Shown here: positions 14,763 to 24,821 of the stretch, piece after piece | How positions within the stretch are numbered: position 1 is the first letter of the stretch | Layout of the letters: each line of letters opens with the position of its first letter | Assembly: GCA_017592665.1 (NCBI GenBank) | Contig: JAGFNW010000015.1 | Location: 1 to 64,000, forward strand | Origin: Streptosporangiaceae bacterium NEAU-GS5 | Lineage (GTDB): Bacteria > Actinomycetota > Actinomycetes > Streptosporangiales > Streptosporangiaceae | Length of the DNA: 64,000 nt | Reading direction: 5' to 3' | The notes under the pieces: generated by a model | Told to the model about the DNA's origin: nothing | Seen by the model: only the letters and a program-made list of their open reading frames with translations | Databases searched by the model: none | Made by a program: the position numbers and the translations under genes

Positions 14763-15385
14763 GCTGGGCGATCCGAGCTGGCAGTTCGCTGAGCGTCTCA
14801 ATCCGCATCGTCGGGACCCGCTGAGGTTCCGGGTCTTTCCACTGGATGGTCGCCCAGGGACCGCGATGGATGAGTGCAGTCTTGAGCCCCATCCCCGCGG
14901 CCGGGCGGATGTCATTGTCGAGCGATCGTCGGCGTATGGGACCTCATCCGCCCCGCACGAAGCCATTGCCACCACCTGCGCAAAGAAGGCGGGATCGGGT
15001 TAGCGACGCCCCAGTCGTCGGAGGTGGCGATGAGGTCGGCGGGCAAGTTCAGCGCCCGCAGAATGCTGCCCTGCCCTCACCGTCTGATTGCCAGCGATGC
15101 CAACCCACAGCCATCCGCCTGTAGCTTGGCCAAAGTAGGCCGGACATCCGAGTACAGGTCGTCTTCGCCGAACCACTCCGCCTGGCCGGTTGCGGCACGC
15201 TTCTCACGCTCTTCCGTCAGGTTGAATCCCGGGCGAAACACCTGGAATGTCTCCCGGTCGTCCCCGCCCCTGGGCGATGACAGCGCCGAACATCGCCGAG
15301 AAGACGTACCGGGGAACGCCGAGCCGGTCAGCCCAGGTGCCGTACTCCCACGTCTCGTCTACCAACACTCACCAATATCAAAACC
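14743..15385 (-). pseudogene. Frameshifted HAD-family hydrolase remnant
   Basis: Minus-strand pieces in different frames give DETWEYGTWADRLGVPRYVF, QAEWFGEDDLYSDVRPTLAK, ILRALNLPADLIATSDDWGV and DNDIRPAAGMGLKTALIHRG followed by a normal end at TAA 14743. The last piece is HAD motif IV (GDRxDNDIxPAxxxGxxT), though the motif start is itself damaged. Several shifts disrupt it. It ends tail to tail with the regulator remnant. Confidence 0.65.
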
Positions 15386-15617
15386 ACGGCTCTGATCACG
15401 AACGGCAGCCTATGACGGGCTGCCGCACCCACGAACCCAAAGGCTGCCACCTATGGGGCCGATGCTCCCCGATGCATGAGATACACGCTGGCCGTGTGAA
15501 GCCTAATTGAATCCTTCCTAATGGAACGATCCGGCCGCTATTTGTGAGATTGCCTGTGGTGCATCAAAGACGGAACATACTGTGCTTAGTCGCGAGGCGA
15601 AGACGGAGGCGACCGGC

Positions 15618-16412
15618 ATGAGTGACCAGCCCATCACCACGACGACGGACCCGACCGGCGAGGCCGCGGTACCAGTCAAGATCGCCAGCACCGACGCGGT
15701 TATTAGCAAGAAGGCCACCGCCCCAGCACGATCGGCCCCGAAGTGGGAGACCGAAGCACGGGACCGGGTCCGTACCGCCATCCGCCGCTACTCCAAACCG
15801 CTGACGGATCTGGTCGGCCGCGACGCCAACGAAGGCGACACCCGCCTGCTCGTCACCGACTTCCTCTGTGACGGCCTCGGCTACGACAAATACGAAGAAC
15901 TCACCACCGAATATCAGGTCAAGGGCGAGTTTGCCGACTACGGCATCCGCATTGACAAGCAGCTCGTGGCGTTCATCGAGGTCAAGCGCTGCACCCAGAA
16001 GCTGGGCGCTAAACATCTGCGTCAGGTACAGATGTACGCCGTCAACGAGGGGGTCGAGTGGATGATCCTCACCAACGGTCAGGTCTGGCAGGTCTACCAC
16101 ATGACCGGGGGTCTGCCGGTCATCGTTGACCTGGCGCTGGAAGTCGACCTGCTCGGCTCCGAATCATTGGTGGCCAAGACCGACGCGCTGTTCTACCTGA
16201 GCAAAGACGCCTTCAAGCGTCGACTCATTGACGAGCTCTGGAAAGCCCGCGCCGCCACCTCGCCCAAGGCCCTAGCCCAGGTACTGCTCTCCGACGTCGT
16301 CCTCGAAGCCATCCGGAAGGAAGTCCGGCGGCAGACCAGCCACAACCCCGACGCGAGTGATCTGGCCCGTATCCTGCGCGAAGAGGTTGTGCGGGCTGAC
16401 GTGCTCGCATAG
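15618..16412 (+). CDS. HsdR N-terminal-like nuclease-domain protein
   Basis: This 264-residue protein starts at ATG 15618 behind GGAGGCGACC. A Thr/Ala-rich leader of about 40 residues precedes a PD-(D/E)xK-like core: D107 (FADYGIRI), E121 and K123 (FIEVKRC), as in the N-terminal domain of type I restriction HsdR. There are no helicase motors and no hsdM/hsdS nearby, so it is a stand-alone domain, a form common in actinobacteria. It could nick DNA or act in a defence context. It is intact inside a decayed region. Confidence 0.7.
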   Translation: MSDQPITTTTDPTGEAAVPVKIASTDAVISKKATAPARSAPKWETEARDRVRTAIRRYSKPLTDLVGRDANEGDTRLLVTDFLCDGLGYDKYEELTTEYQVKGEFADYGIRIDKQLVAFIEVKRCTQKLGAKHLRQVQMYAVNEGVEWMILTNGQVWQVYHMTGGLPVIVDLALEVDLLGSESLVAKTDALFYLSKDAFKRRLIDELWKARAATSPKALAQVLLSDVVLEAIRKEVRRQTSHNPDASDLARILREEVVRADVLA

Positions 16413-16432
16413 CGACATGGACGTCACCATTG

Positions 16433-16850
16433 CTACCGCCTGTGCTCGCCCTTGATGCCACAACAATGTAGTGCGGTCGCGACGGCGTTGACGGCTGCAG
16501 CGATGCATGGCGTTGACGCCATGATCGAGCGCGAGACCAGATGATCGGGCCTGTAGCGTGAGTGGATCTCGGCCAGCCGGTCGGCCACGTTGAGTCCAGC
16601 CGCCTGGTCCGGCGATCATGTCGCAATACGTTAGGGCCTCGACAAGTTCCGGGCTCCCCCCAACCTCGTCCATGAGGGCGTTGTACAGGGATCGTACTAA
16701 AATAAGCGCCTCATTGACCGCGCATGAGTGATGCGCGACCCGGCGACACAGCGTGACATCCGCCCCCCTTGGCGCGCAGGAACCGTGCGCCGTCGAGAAA
16801 CCCGATGTCGACCGACTCCGGCGAGTAGCCACATCGGCCTCCGTGATCGC
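16433..16850 (-). pseudogene. Frameshifted HD-domain protein, relative of the AICE HD gene
   Basis: Minus-strand frames give GYSPESVDIGFLDGARFLRA, then VAHHSCAVNEALILVRSLYN, ALTYCDMIAG, then ADRLAEIHSRYRPDHLVSRS and a stop at 16433. Each block aligns with the intact HD protein at 8206-8772. Shifts occur near 16760 and 16605 and the HD dyad region is lost. It shows this gene family also lives in the chromosome next to the insertion site. Confidence 0.7.
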
Positions 16851-16900
16851 CGAGGCGATCGGGGGGGAGCCACCTGACGCCGGCGATCCGGCCTCGGGGC

Positions 16901-17018
16901 CGAAAATTTCGAGAAGGCAGAACTCGGCAGAAACATTTCGGATCATATTCCGACACTTTCGGGCTGAGGTGATAGCGCTGACGCAAATATGTCCAAGAAA
17001 TATGCGCCGAAATATTTC
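16901..17018 (+). promoter_or_regulatory. Possible LacI-type sites CGAAAATTTCG and GAAATATTTC
   Basis: Two short palindromes, at 16901-16911 (CGAAA-n-TTTCG form) and 17009-17018, lie in the AT-richer stretch before the cellulase. CGAAAnTTTCG resembles sites of xylanase/xyloside LacI regulators of actinomycetes. The distance to the GH5 start (235-340 bp) weakens the case. Otherwise 16851-17151 has no supportable gene. Confidence 0.3.
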
Positions 17019-17151
17019 AGAGCGGCCATTGCAGGTCGGTGGGGCTTCGATGAATGTTTCAGCCGGTTTTTGGGCCTAATCCGAGGTCGGAATGGGCGGC
17101 CGGATTCTTGTCCGGGCGCCGCCTTGCGAACCGGTTCAGTGAGATGGAGTG

Positions 17152-17165
17152 TGGGAGCGCTCCCA
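17152..17165 (+). promoter_or_regulatory. CebR-type operator TGGGAGCGCTCCCA
   Basis: This perfect 14-bp palindrome is identical to the cellulose-utilisation box bound by CebR/CelR, LacI-family repressors released by cellobiose or cellotriose. It is centred about 95 bp before the GH5 cellulase start, with no other gene between, so the cellulase is predicted to be induced by cello-oligosaccharides. Confidence 0.85.
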
Positions 17166-17253
17166 ATGCTGCGCACAGGCCGATGGAGCACTGCTTGACC
17201 GCTTCAAGAATCCCGAGAAGCGGCTATCCGTCGTTTCGTCACGGAGAACGTTC

Positions 17254-19365
17254 ATGCCTACCCTTAGGAACTCGTGGCGCAGAGCCCTCACCGCGGTGGC
17301 CGCCCTGCTGCTTCCCACCGCCGGGCTCGCCGCGCTCCCGGCCTCCTCCGCCGACGCCGCCGTCTCCTGCTCCGCCACGTACGCCAAGAGCTGGGACAAC
17401 GGCAGCGGATTCGGCGCCACCCTGTCGATCACCAACACAGGTGACCCGCTGACCAGTTGGTCGCTGAGCTTCGACTTCCCGAACAACCAAGTGATCACCC
17501 AGATGTGGGACGGCACGCCCAGCCCGGCCACGCCCACCCCGGCCGGCGCCGTCGTCACCGTCACCCCGGTTTCGTACAACGCCGCCAAGGGCGCCGGCGC
17601 GACCTGGACAGTCGGCTTCAACGGCACTTACACCGGGACCAACAGCAACCCGCCCTCCGTCACCTGCACCGGGACCGGCAGCGGTGGCACCCAGCAGGCG
17701 CTGGTGGTCTCGTCCACCGCTGTGAGCGTCCCTGAGGGGGGCACGGCGAGCTACACGGTACGGCTGCAGGCGCAGCCGTCCGGCAACGTGACGGTCACCA
17801 ACACGGCCGGCACCGGAGACACCAACATCACCGTGACCGGCGGCGGCACGCTCGCCTTCACCACCGCCAACTGGAACATCCCGCAAACCGTCACGCTGAG
17901 CGCCTCCGAGGACGCCGACACGACCAACGGAACGCGTCCCATCACGGTCGCCTCCAGCGGCCTGGGCTCGGTCACCGTCAACGCCACGGAGTCCGACAAC
18001 GACCTGGGCTGCACCCAGGGCCTGATCGTCACTCCGACGAGCGCGACCGTGACCGTGCCGGAGGGCTCGACCGCGACATACACGGTCAGGCTGGCCTGCC
18101 AGCCCACGTCCAGCGTGTCGGTGACCAGCACGGCGGGCACTGGAGACACCAACATCACCGTCACCGGCGGGGCCACCCTGACCTTCACCCCCGCCAACTG
18201 GAACATCCCGCAAACCGTCACGCTGAGCGCCTCCCAGGACGCCGACACGACCAACGGAACGCGTCCCATCACGGTCTCCGCCACCGGCTTCACCGGGATC
18301 ACCGTGACCGCCACCGAGGCGGACGACGACGGCGGCACCGGAGGCGCGGCTCCCGCGCTGCACGTGTCCGGCAACAAGCTGCTCACCGCGACCGGCGCCA
18401 CGTACCGGATGCTCGGCGTCAACCGGGCGAGCGCCGAGTTCGCCTGCGTCCAGGGCAAAGGCCTCTGGGACAGCCCGCAGCCCGACCAGTCCACGGTCGA
18501 CGCCATGAAGGCGTGGAACATCCACGCCGTACGCATCCCGCTGAACGAGGAATGCTGGAACGGCACGAACGGGACGCCCAACGGTGCCACCTACCAACAA
18601 GGTGTGAAGGACTACGTGACCCTGCTCGTCGCCAACGGCATCACGCCGATCGTCGAGATGCATTGGAACTGGGGGTTGTACACCGGACAGGGCGCCGGCT
18701 GCTCCGACACCGCGGCGACCTGCCAGAAGCCGATGCCCGACGCGCAGTTCGCGCCGATGTTCTGGACCAGCGTGGCCAACGCCTTCAAGAGCAACAACGC
18801 GGTCGTCTTCGACCTGTTCAACGAACCCTTCCCGGACGCGGCCGCGAACTTCAACGCCACCGCCGGCTGGACCTGCTGGCGTGACGGCGGCACGTGCACC
18901 GGCATCGGCTACCAGGTCGCGGGCATGCAAACCCTGGTCACCACGGTACGCGCCACGGGCGCCACCAACGTGATCATGCTCGGCGGGCTGACCTGGTCGA
19001 ACGACCTGAGCCAGTGGCTGACGTTCAAGCCGACCGATCCGACAGGCAACCTGATGGCGGCGTGGCACACCTACAACTTCAACGCCTGCTCCAACGTCTC
19101 CTGCTGGGACAGCCAGGTCGGCGCGGTCGCCGCGCAGGTGCCGGTGCACGCCGGGGAGATCGGCCAGAACTCCTGCGCGCACGACTACATCGACCAGGTG
19201 ATGGCGTGGGCCGACGCGCACGGTGTCGGATACACGGCCTGGACCTGGAACCCGTGGGGCTGCGGCCAGGGCAACGTGCTGATCAACGACTACAACGGCA
19301 CGCCCACCGCGACCTACGGCGAGGGCTTCAAGGCCCACCTGCTGACCCAGAACCCGCTCTCATAA
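17254..19365 (+). CDS. Secreted GH5 endoglucanase with CBM2 and two Calx-beta-like modules
   Basis: This 703-residue protein starts at ATG 17254 behind ACGGAGAA. A signal peptide with RR near the N-terminus ends about residue 36 (ADAA). The mature order is: family 2 cellulose-binding module (about 38-130), two roughly 95-residue repeated modules beginning VSVPEGGTASYTVRL / VTVPEGSTATYTVRL, then a GH5 barrel from about residue 370. The acid/base is E524 (LFNEP) and the nucleophile E635 (HAGEIG). It hydrolyses beta-1,4-glucan outside the cell. The CebR-type box lies upstream and a hairpin follows the stop. Confidence 0.88.
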   Translation: MPTLRNSWRRALTAVAALLLPTAGLAALPASSADAAVSCSATYAKSWDNGSGFGATLSITNTGDPLTSWSLSFDFPNNQVITQMWDGTPSPATPTPAGAVVTVTPVSYNAAKGAGATWTVGFNGTYTGTNSNPPSVTCTGTGSGGTQQALVVSSTAVSVPEGGTASYTVRLQAQPSGNVTVTNTAGTGDTNITVTGGGTLAFTTANWNIPQTVTLSASEDADTTNGTRPITVASSGLGSVTVNATESDNDLGCTQGLIVTPTSATVTVPEGSTATYTVRLACQPTSSVSVTSTAGTGDTNITVTGGATLTFTPANWNIPQTVTLSASQDADTTNGTRPITVSATGFTGITVTATEADDDGGTGGAAPALHVSGNKLLTATGATYRMLGVNRASAEFACVQGKGLWDSPQPDQSTVDAMKAWNIHAVRIPLNEECWNGTNGTPNGATYQQGVKDYVTLLVANGITPIVEMHWNWGLYTGQGAGCSDTAATCQKPMPDAQFAPMFWTSVANAFKSNNAVVFDLFNEPFPDAAANFNATAGWTCWRDGGTCTGIGYQVAGMQTLVTTVRATGATNVIMLGGLTWSNDLSQWLTFKPTDPTGNLMAAWHTYNFNACSNVSCWDSQVGAVAAQVPVHAGEIGQNSCAHDYIDQVMAWADAHGVGYTAWTWNPWGCGQGNVLINDYNGTPTATYGEGFKAHLLTQNPLS

Positions 19366-19375
19366 CCGCCCTGAC

Positions 19376-19406
19376 GGCCGGGCCCGGCACCATCGCGGGC
19401 CCGGCC
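19376..19406 (+). terminator. GC-rich hairpin after GH5 gene
   Basis: Perfect 11-bp arms GGCCGGGCCCG and CGGGCCCGGCC with a 9-base loop begin 11 bp after the cellulase stop. There is no clear T-run, as is common in actinomycetes. It also separates the convergent isomerase gene. Confidence 0.75.
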
Positions 19407-19450
19407 GATCCATGTCAGGGGTGCACATGTCCCGATCTCAGCTCCTCGGG

Positions 19451-20413
19451 TCAGAGGCCGCGGGCGGTTAGGAAGGCGCGGTTGGCGCGCTGGTCGGAGG
19501 CGGCGTGGGCGAAGCGGTCGGCGCTGCGCGGAAAGATGTCCTGTTCGACGACGAGCCAGCCGGAGTAGCCGGTTCCCTTAAGGGTGCGGAGCAGGCCGTC
19601 GGCGTCGAGGGCGCCTTCGCCGAGGCGGGGAAAGACCTCGCGCGACCAGATGGCGGAGGTCGGCTCGCCGGCGCGGAGGACGCGTTCGAAGGCGGCAAGG
19701 TCGGTGTCCTTGATGTGAACCTGGTTGATGCGGCCGGCCCATTTGGTGGCGAACGCGACGGGGTCACCGGCGGCGATGAGCAGGTGTCCCGTGTCGAGGC
19801 AGAGGCCGACGTCCGATAGCGAGAGCAACTTTTCGATCTCCCACGGCGCTTCCACGTAGGACCCGGTCTCGTGATGGAAGGCCGGCTCATATCCGCCCTC
19901 GCGGCAGCGGGCGACAACGGCACCGAGGCTTTCGGCGAACCGTTCCCACGCCGCGTCGTCGTGGGCGTGCTCCCGCGCGCCCGACCCGGGCCGGGCGCGC
20001 CGCTCGGGGCCCCCTCCATCGGCAATGGTGGGCCGCGGCGGCGGGCCGGGGACATGGCCTGCTACCTGGTCGAAGGTCTCCAGCAGGGCGTCCAGGCCGG
20101 CAAGCGCGGCCGGCATGGCGTCCGGGTCGGCGAAGGGGAACTCCAGATAGCCTCCGGCCAGCCCGAGCCCGCGAGCCCGCAGTCGCCGCCCCAGCTCGGG
20201 TCCCTCTCCGAGGAAGCCCACCGGCCCGAGGTCGATCCCGGCGTAGCCGGCGGCGGCCACCTCGTCGAGCACGGCCACGCCGTCGGGGACCCGGGGGTCG
20301 ATCCCGACGGTCAGCTCGAAGGCGCCGTAGCTCACGGGCGCGTTCGCAACGACGATCGTCACGTCGTCCGTCCCGCCGTCCGTCACGCCGTCCGTCACGT
20401 CGTCGATGGTCAA
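19451..20413 (-). CDS. Sugar isomerase/epimerase-like TIM-barrel protein (AP endonuclease 2 fold)
   Basis: This 320-residue protein has xylose-isomerase-like TIM-barrel motifs in order: GIDLGPVGF, HHETGSYVE, LCLDTGHLLIAAGD, NQVHIKDTD and VVEQD, which supply the Glu/Asp/His metal ligands. Relatives include inosose dehydratase (IolE) and 3-keto-sugar isomerases. TTG 20413 overlaps the upstream stop; the first 17 residues are a VTDG-type repeat, so GTG 20362 is an alternative. It is the last gene of a four-gene unit with three Gfo/Idh oxidoreductases, suggesting action on oxidised sugars or glycosides. Confidence 0.75.
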   Translation of the reverse strand: MTIDDVTDGVTDGGTDDVTIVVANAPVSYGAFELTVGIDPRVPDGVAVLDEVAAAGYAGIDLGPVGFLGEGPELGRRLRARGLGLAGGYLEFPFADPDAMPAALAGLDALLETFDQVAGHVPGPPPRPTIADGGGPERRARPGSGAREHAHDDAAWERFAESLGAVVARCREGGYEPAFHHETGSYVEAPWEIEKLLSLSDVGLCLDTGHLLIAAGDPVAFATKWAGRINQVHIKDTDLAAFERVLRAGEPTSAIWSREVFPRLGEGALDADGLLRTLKGTGYSGWLVVEQDIFPRSADRFAHAASDQRANRAFLTARGL

Positions 20414-21536
20414 TTCTTCTCCTCAAGAAGAGTCAGTGCGCTCGGGCGGTCGACGGGCACGCCGGTCGCGAAGGCCTGGACGATCGACCTGCACAGCGCC
20501 AGGTCGTGGAGCGCGTCCGTGGCATCGGTGAGCGGCGTGGCGCCCGTTGTCACGCACTCGTGGAAGGCCAGCAGCTCCCTGCGGAAGGCGCTGTCGTACG
20601 ACGTCGTCTCCTCGGTCCGCCAGGACCGCGTGGTGCCGGTGTCGCCGCCCTCCACCTTGAGCTTCGCGGGCGCGCTTCGCAGGTAGGGCGACGGAAACCG
20701 CAGCGTTGCCCGCCGATCCGGGCCATAGCAGGCGAACTCCATCTGATAGCGCGTCATCCCCGGCAGGTCCATCCAGTGCAGCGCCACCCGCATGTCCCCG
20801 TAACGCAGCATCACCGTGACCGACGCCGGGCCCAGGTCCGCGTAGTCGAGCCGACCAGGCTCGCCGAACAGCGACCGCACCGTGTTCAGCTCGTGCACCA
20901 TGCAGTCGAGCAGCACCTCGTGGTACTGCCGGCGCAGGAACCCGTCCTCCGCCAGATCCCCCAGCGCCGCCGTCACGCTCTCGTCGACCTCCGTCCGCCA
21001 GGCTGCGGCCGCCCCTGCGGGCAGGTCGACGACGGGCGCCAGCGGGTAGTGCGCCAAATACGGCCGGAAGGGCGCTTCGAACGTGGTCACCCGCAGCAAC
21101 CTCGGCTCCGCGATCAATGCGATCTCCTCGCGGAAGCGGGCGAAAGCCGGGTCGTAGCGTTTCGGGTAGCCCACCATCAGCGTCACGCCGTGCTCGACTG
21201 CCTCGGCGCGCATGAGCTCGCCTTCCGCGACCGACAGGCTCATCGGCTTCTCGACCAGCACGTGCTTGCCGGCCCGCGCCGCCTCCACCGCGATCCGCGC
21301 GTGGCTGCCGGATGTGAGGATCAGCACGACGTCGATGTCCCCCCGCAGCATCTCCCGCCAGTCCGTGAAGACCAGCGGCACGCCGTAGGTCGCGGCGTTG
21401 GCCGAAGCGTTCTCCGGCGCGATGTCGCACAGCGCCGCGATCTCGAAATGGCCGGCAAGCTCTCGGAGATAGTGCAGGTGCATGACCTGCGCGATGACAC
21501 CGGCGCCCACGACGCCAGCACGCAGCCGCCGCATGG

Positions 21537-21540
<4 letters not shown>
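20410..21540 (-). CDS. Gfo/Idh/MocA-family oxidoreductase A
   Basis: This 376-residue NAD(P)-dependent sugar or cyclitol dehydrogenase has an N-terminal Rossmann fold with VGAGVIAQ (residues 11-18) and the family EKP motif at 97-99 (LVEKPMSL), whose Lys is catalytic. The C-terminal substrate domain contains HELNTVRSLFG. ATG 21540 overlaps the upstream stop (ATGA) and its own stop overlaps the isomerase start, so the genes are coupled. The substrate is unknown. It is one of three non-identical paralogues in the unit, which probably oxidise and re-reduce sugar intermediates in sequence. Confidence 0.82.
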
Positions 21541-22697
<1,157 letters not shown>

Positions 22698-22720
22698 GAT
22701 GAATCCCCCTCCAGGAGTGG

Positions 22721-23713
22721 TCATGCGTACGAGACGGTGCGGCCGGTGGCGGCGGCCGCGTTGGCGGCCACCACGAACCGGGTGAGCGCGAGGGCGCGCG
22801 CGACGTTGTCGTCGGCGCGGGTGCCGGCGCCGGCGTGCTCGACCCACTGCGCGAACGGGCCGGGGCCGTCGCCGGGCACCGGCAGGGTCTTCGGCTCCGC
22901 GCCGAACGCCGGTCCGGCGCCGATCAGCGACGTCTCGGTGCAGCGCAGGTGCCCGTCGGTGCCGAAGATCTCGATCGTGAAGTCGTCCACGCTGACGAAG
23001 CCGGCCTCGATGACGCCGATGGCGCCGTCGGCGTACCCGACGGTCACCACGGCCTGGTCTTCGACCTGGTGTCCGGTCACCGACCGATAAGTCGCCGTCA
23101 CGGTCTCCGGCTCGGCTCCGAGGAACAGCTGCGTCAGGTAGACCGGGTGGCAGCCGAGGTCGGTCAGCGCGCCGCCGATGGCCGTCTCCGGTTCGAAGAA
23201 CCGCTCGGGCAGCCATGGGCCCTCGGTGGGGCGGGTGATGGCGCCGTCGTGGGAGAGACGGACCCGGCAGTAGGAGACGGGGCCGAGTGTGCCTGCCGCC
23301 AGAACGTCCTGGACGGCCGTGGTGTAGCCGGCGTACAGCCTCGGCAGCGACACCACCAGCGCCACGCCGGCGGCGTCCGCCGCCGCGATGATCTCCTCGG
23401 CCTCGGCGACCGTGGGCGCCAGCAGCTTCTCGGTGAAGATGTGCTTTCCGGCCTTCGCCGCCGCGACCATCACGTCCCGATGCCGTGAGGTGGCCGTCGT
23501 CACGACGATGCCGTCCACCTCGCCCACCGCCTCCCCGCTGAGCAGCGCCGCGAGGTCGCCGGTGAAGGCGGTCCCGTACGCCTCGGCGGCGACGCGCCCA
23601 CGTGACTCGTCGTCATCCCATACGCCGGCCAGCTCGGTGCCGTCATGCGACCGGATGGACTCGGCGTAGTCGGCCGCGTGAACGTGCCAGAACCCTGCCA
23701 CCGCGACACGCAC
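22721..23713 (-). CDS. Gfo/Idh/MocA-family oxidoreductase C
   Basis: This 330-residue protein is the first gene of the unit. GTG 23713 is preferred because AGGAGG lies seven bases before it and a TATCAT -10 box overlaps the competing ATG 23728. The Rossmann motif is AVAGFWHVH. The family EKP is EKL here (TEKLLAP), a modest departure that keeps the Lys. It is 23 bp upstream of oxidoreductase B. The operator ACTGGTCGACCAAT covers its promoter, so it should be induced with the transporter operon. Confidence 0.8.
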   Translation of the reverse strand: MRVAVAGFWHVHAADYAESIRSHDGTELAGVWDDDESRGRVAAEAYGTAFTGDLAALLSGEAVGEVDGIVVTTATSRHRDVMVAAAKAGKHIFTEKLLAPTVAEAEEIIAAADAAGVALVVSLPRLYAGYTTAVQDVLAAGTLGPVSYCRVRLSHDGAITRPTEGPWLPERFFEPETAIGGALTDLGCHPVYLTQLFLGAEPETVTATYRSVTGHQVEDQAVVTVGYADGAIGVIEAGFVSVDDFTIEIFGTDGHLRCTETSLIGAGPAFGAEPKTLPVPGDGPGPFAQWVEHAGAGTRADDNVARALALTRFVVAANAAAATGRTVSYA

Positions 23714-23733
23714 GTCGCGCCTCCTCATGATAG

Positions 23734-23755
23734 ATTGGACTACTGGTCGACCAAT
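23734..23755 (-). promoter_or_regulatory. FadR-type operator and promoter of the oxidoreductase unit
   Basis: The core ACTGGTCGACCAAT (23742-23755) is nearly palindromic. On the minus strand TTGGTC, 16 nt and TATCAT form a promoter with the operator over the -35. The preceding bases ATTGGACT extend the match to 22 identical bases with the box before the ABC transporter operon (35948-35969). Confidence 0.8.
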
Positions 23756-23813
23756 TTAGATGTCCTGCTTTGGGGGGTCAAGGCACTTGACGGACGCCTC
23801 AGGCGATTTTAAG

Positions 23814-23827
23814 ATTGGTCGACCAGT
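23814..23827 (+). promoter_or_regulatory. FadR-type operator before the DapA-like aldolase
   Basis: ATTGGTCGACCAGT is the exact reverse complement of the core at 23742-23755 and is followed by GTTAACCAATTTGTCGA, where a further half-site lies. It sits 39 bp before the aldolase start, so both divergent units share one control region. Confidence 0.78.
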
Positions 23828-23865
23828 TAACCAATTTGTCGACTCCTCTCGAACTGAGGGCAGTA

Positions 23866-24738
23866 GTGACCGACTCACCGCTCGTCATCTCAGCTACGCC
23901 GACACCGTTCAATCCCGGTGGATCGCTCGACCTCGAGGGGACGCGCCGCATGTTCGCGCACCTCGCCGATTCGGAGGTGCACTCGCTCTTCGTCGCCGGC
24001 ACCACCGGCGAGTTCCCCGCGCTGTCGGACGAGGAACGGCTGGCGATCATTCGCGCCGCCCTCGTGGCGGTCGGGCCCGACCGGGTGATCGCGCACGTCG
24101 GCGCCGCATCCGCGTATCAGGCGGCCCGGCTCGCCCGGGCGGCCCGGCTCGCGGGCGCGACCATGCTCGCCGCGATCACGCCCTACTACGTTTCCGCCAG
24201 CCTCTCCGCCGTGCGCGCCTACTACGCCGCCGTCTGCGCCGAGGCCGGCGGCCTTCCGGTGTACGCCTACCTCATCCCCCGCAACACCGGCACCGAGATC
24301 TCCCCGGCCGAGCTCGCCGACCTCATCGCCGAGATCGGGCTGGCGGGCGCCAAGCTGAGCATCCCCGGCACCGAATTCCTGGCCGAGGTCTCCCGCCTCG
24401 CCCCCGCGGGCTCCCGGCTCTACTCCGGCAACGACAGCCTGATCCGCGAGGTCGCGGAGGCGGGCGGGCACGGCGTCGTGTCCGGGGTGTCCCCGGCCTG
24501 CCCCGGCTTCTTCACCGACCTCGCGAAGGCCATCGGAGCCGGCGACGCCGAGGCGATCGCCCGGCACCAGCGGCTGGTCGACGCCGCGGTCGCGGCGATC
24601 GGGCCGAGCGCCGCCCACCTGAAGGCCGCGCTCGTCGAGCAGGGGGTGCTGGCCTCGGCGTACTGCCGGATGGCGCTCGATCCGCCCGACGACGTCTACC
24701 GCGCGCGAATCACGGCGGCCTGGCAGGGAAGCCCGTAG
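23866..24738 (+). CDS. DapA-family aldolase/lyase
   Basis: This 290-residue class I pyruvate-dependent aldolase has GTTGEFPAL near the N-terminus, the catalytic Tyr at 135 (YLIPRNTG) and the Schiff-base Lys at 163 (GAKLSIPG). GTG 23866 follows GAGGGC; the in-frame TTG 23815 lies inside the operator and is unlikely. The family includes 2-keto-3-deoxy-sugar-acid aldolases and dehydratases, which fits the IlvD dehydratase and dehydrogenase genes of the regulon. The precise substrate cannot be read from sequence. Confidence 0.8.
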   Translation: MTDSPLVISATPTPFNPGGSLDLEGTRRMFAHLADSEVHSLFVAGTTGEFPALSDEERLAIIRAALVAVGPDRVIAHVGAASAYQAARLARAARLAGATMLAAITPYYVSASLSAVRAYYAAVCAEAGGLPVYAYLIPRNTGTEISPAELADLIAEIGLAGAKLSIPGTEFLAEVSRLAPAGSRLYSGNDSLIREVAEAGGHGVVSGVSPACPGFFTDLAKAIGAGDAEAIARHQRLVDAAVAAIGPSAAHLKAALVEQGVLASAYCRMALDPPDDVYRARITAAWQGSP

Positions 24739-24753
24739 AACGCGGCAATTCAG

Positions 24754-24769
24754 AGTGGTCAACCGGTCG
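24754..24769 (+). promoter_or_regulatory. Weak operator-like site before the FadR-type gene
   Basis: AGTGGTCAACCGGTCG resembles the regulon operator in its TGGTCaACC core but is less symmetric. TAGCAT at 24781-24786 could be the -10. It suggests autoregulation. Confidence 0.4.
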
Positions 24770-24821
24770 AGGTGTCGCGCTAGCATGTGATCGACACCAC
24801 GTGGAGAAGCGAGGTCAGTAG

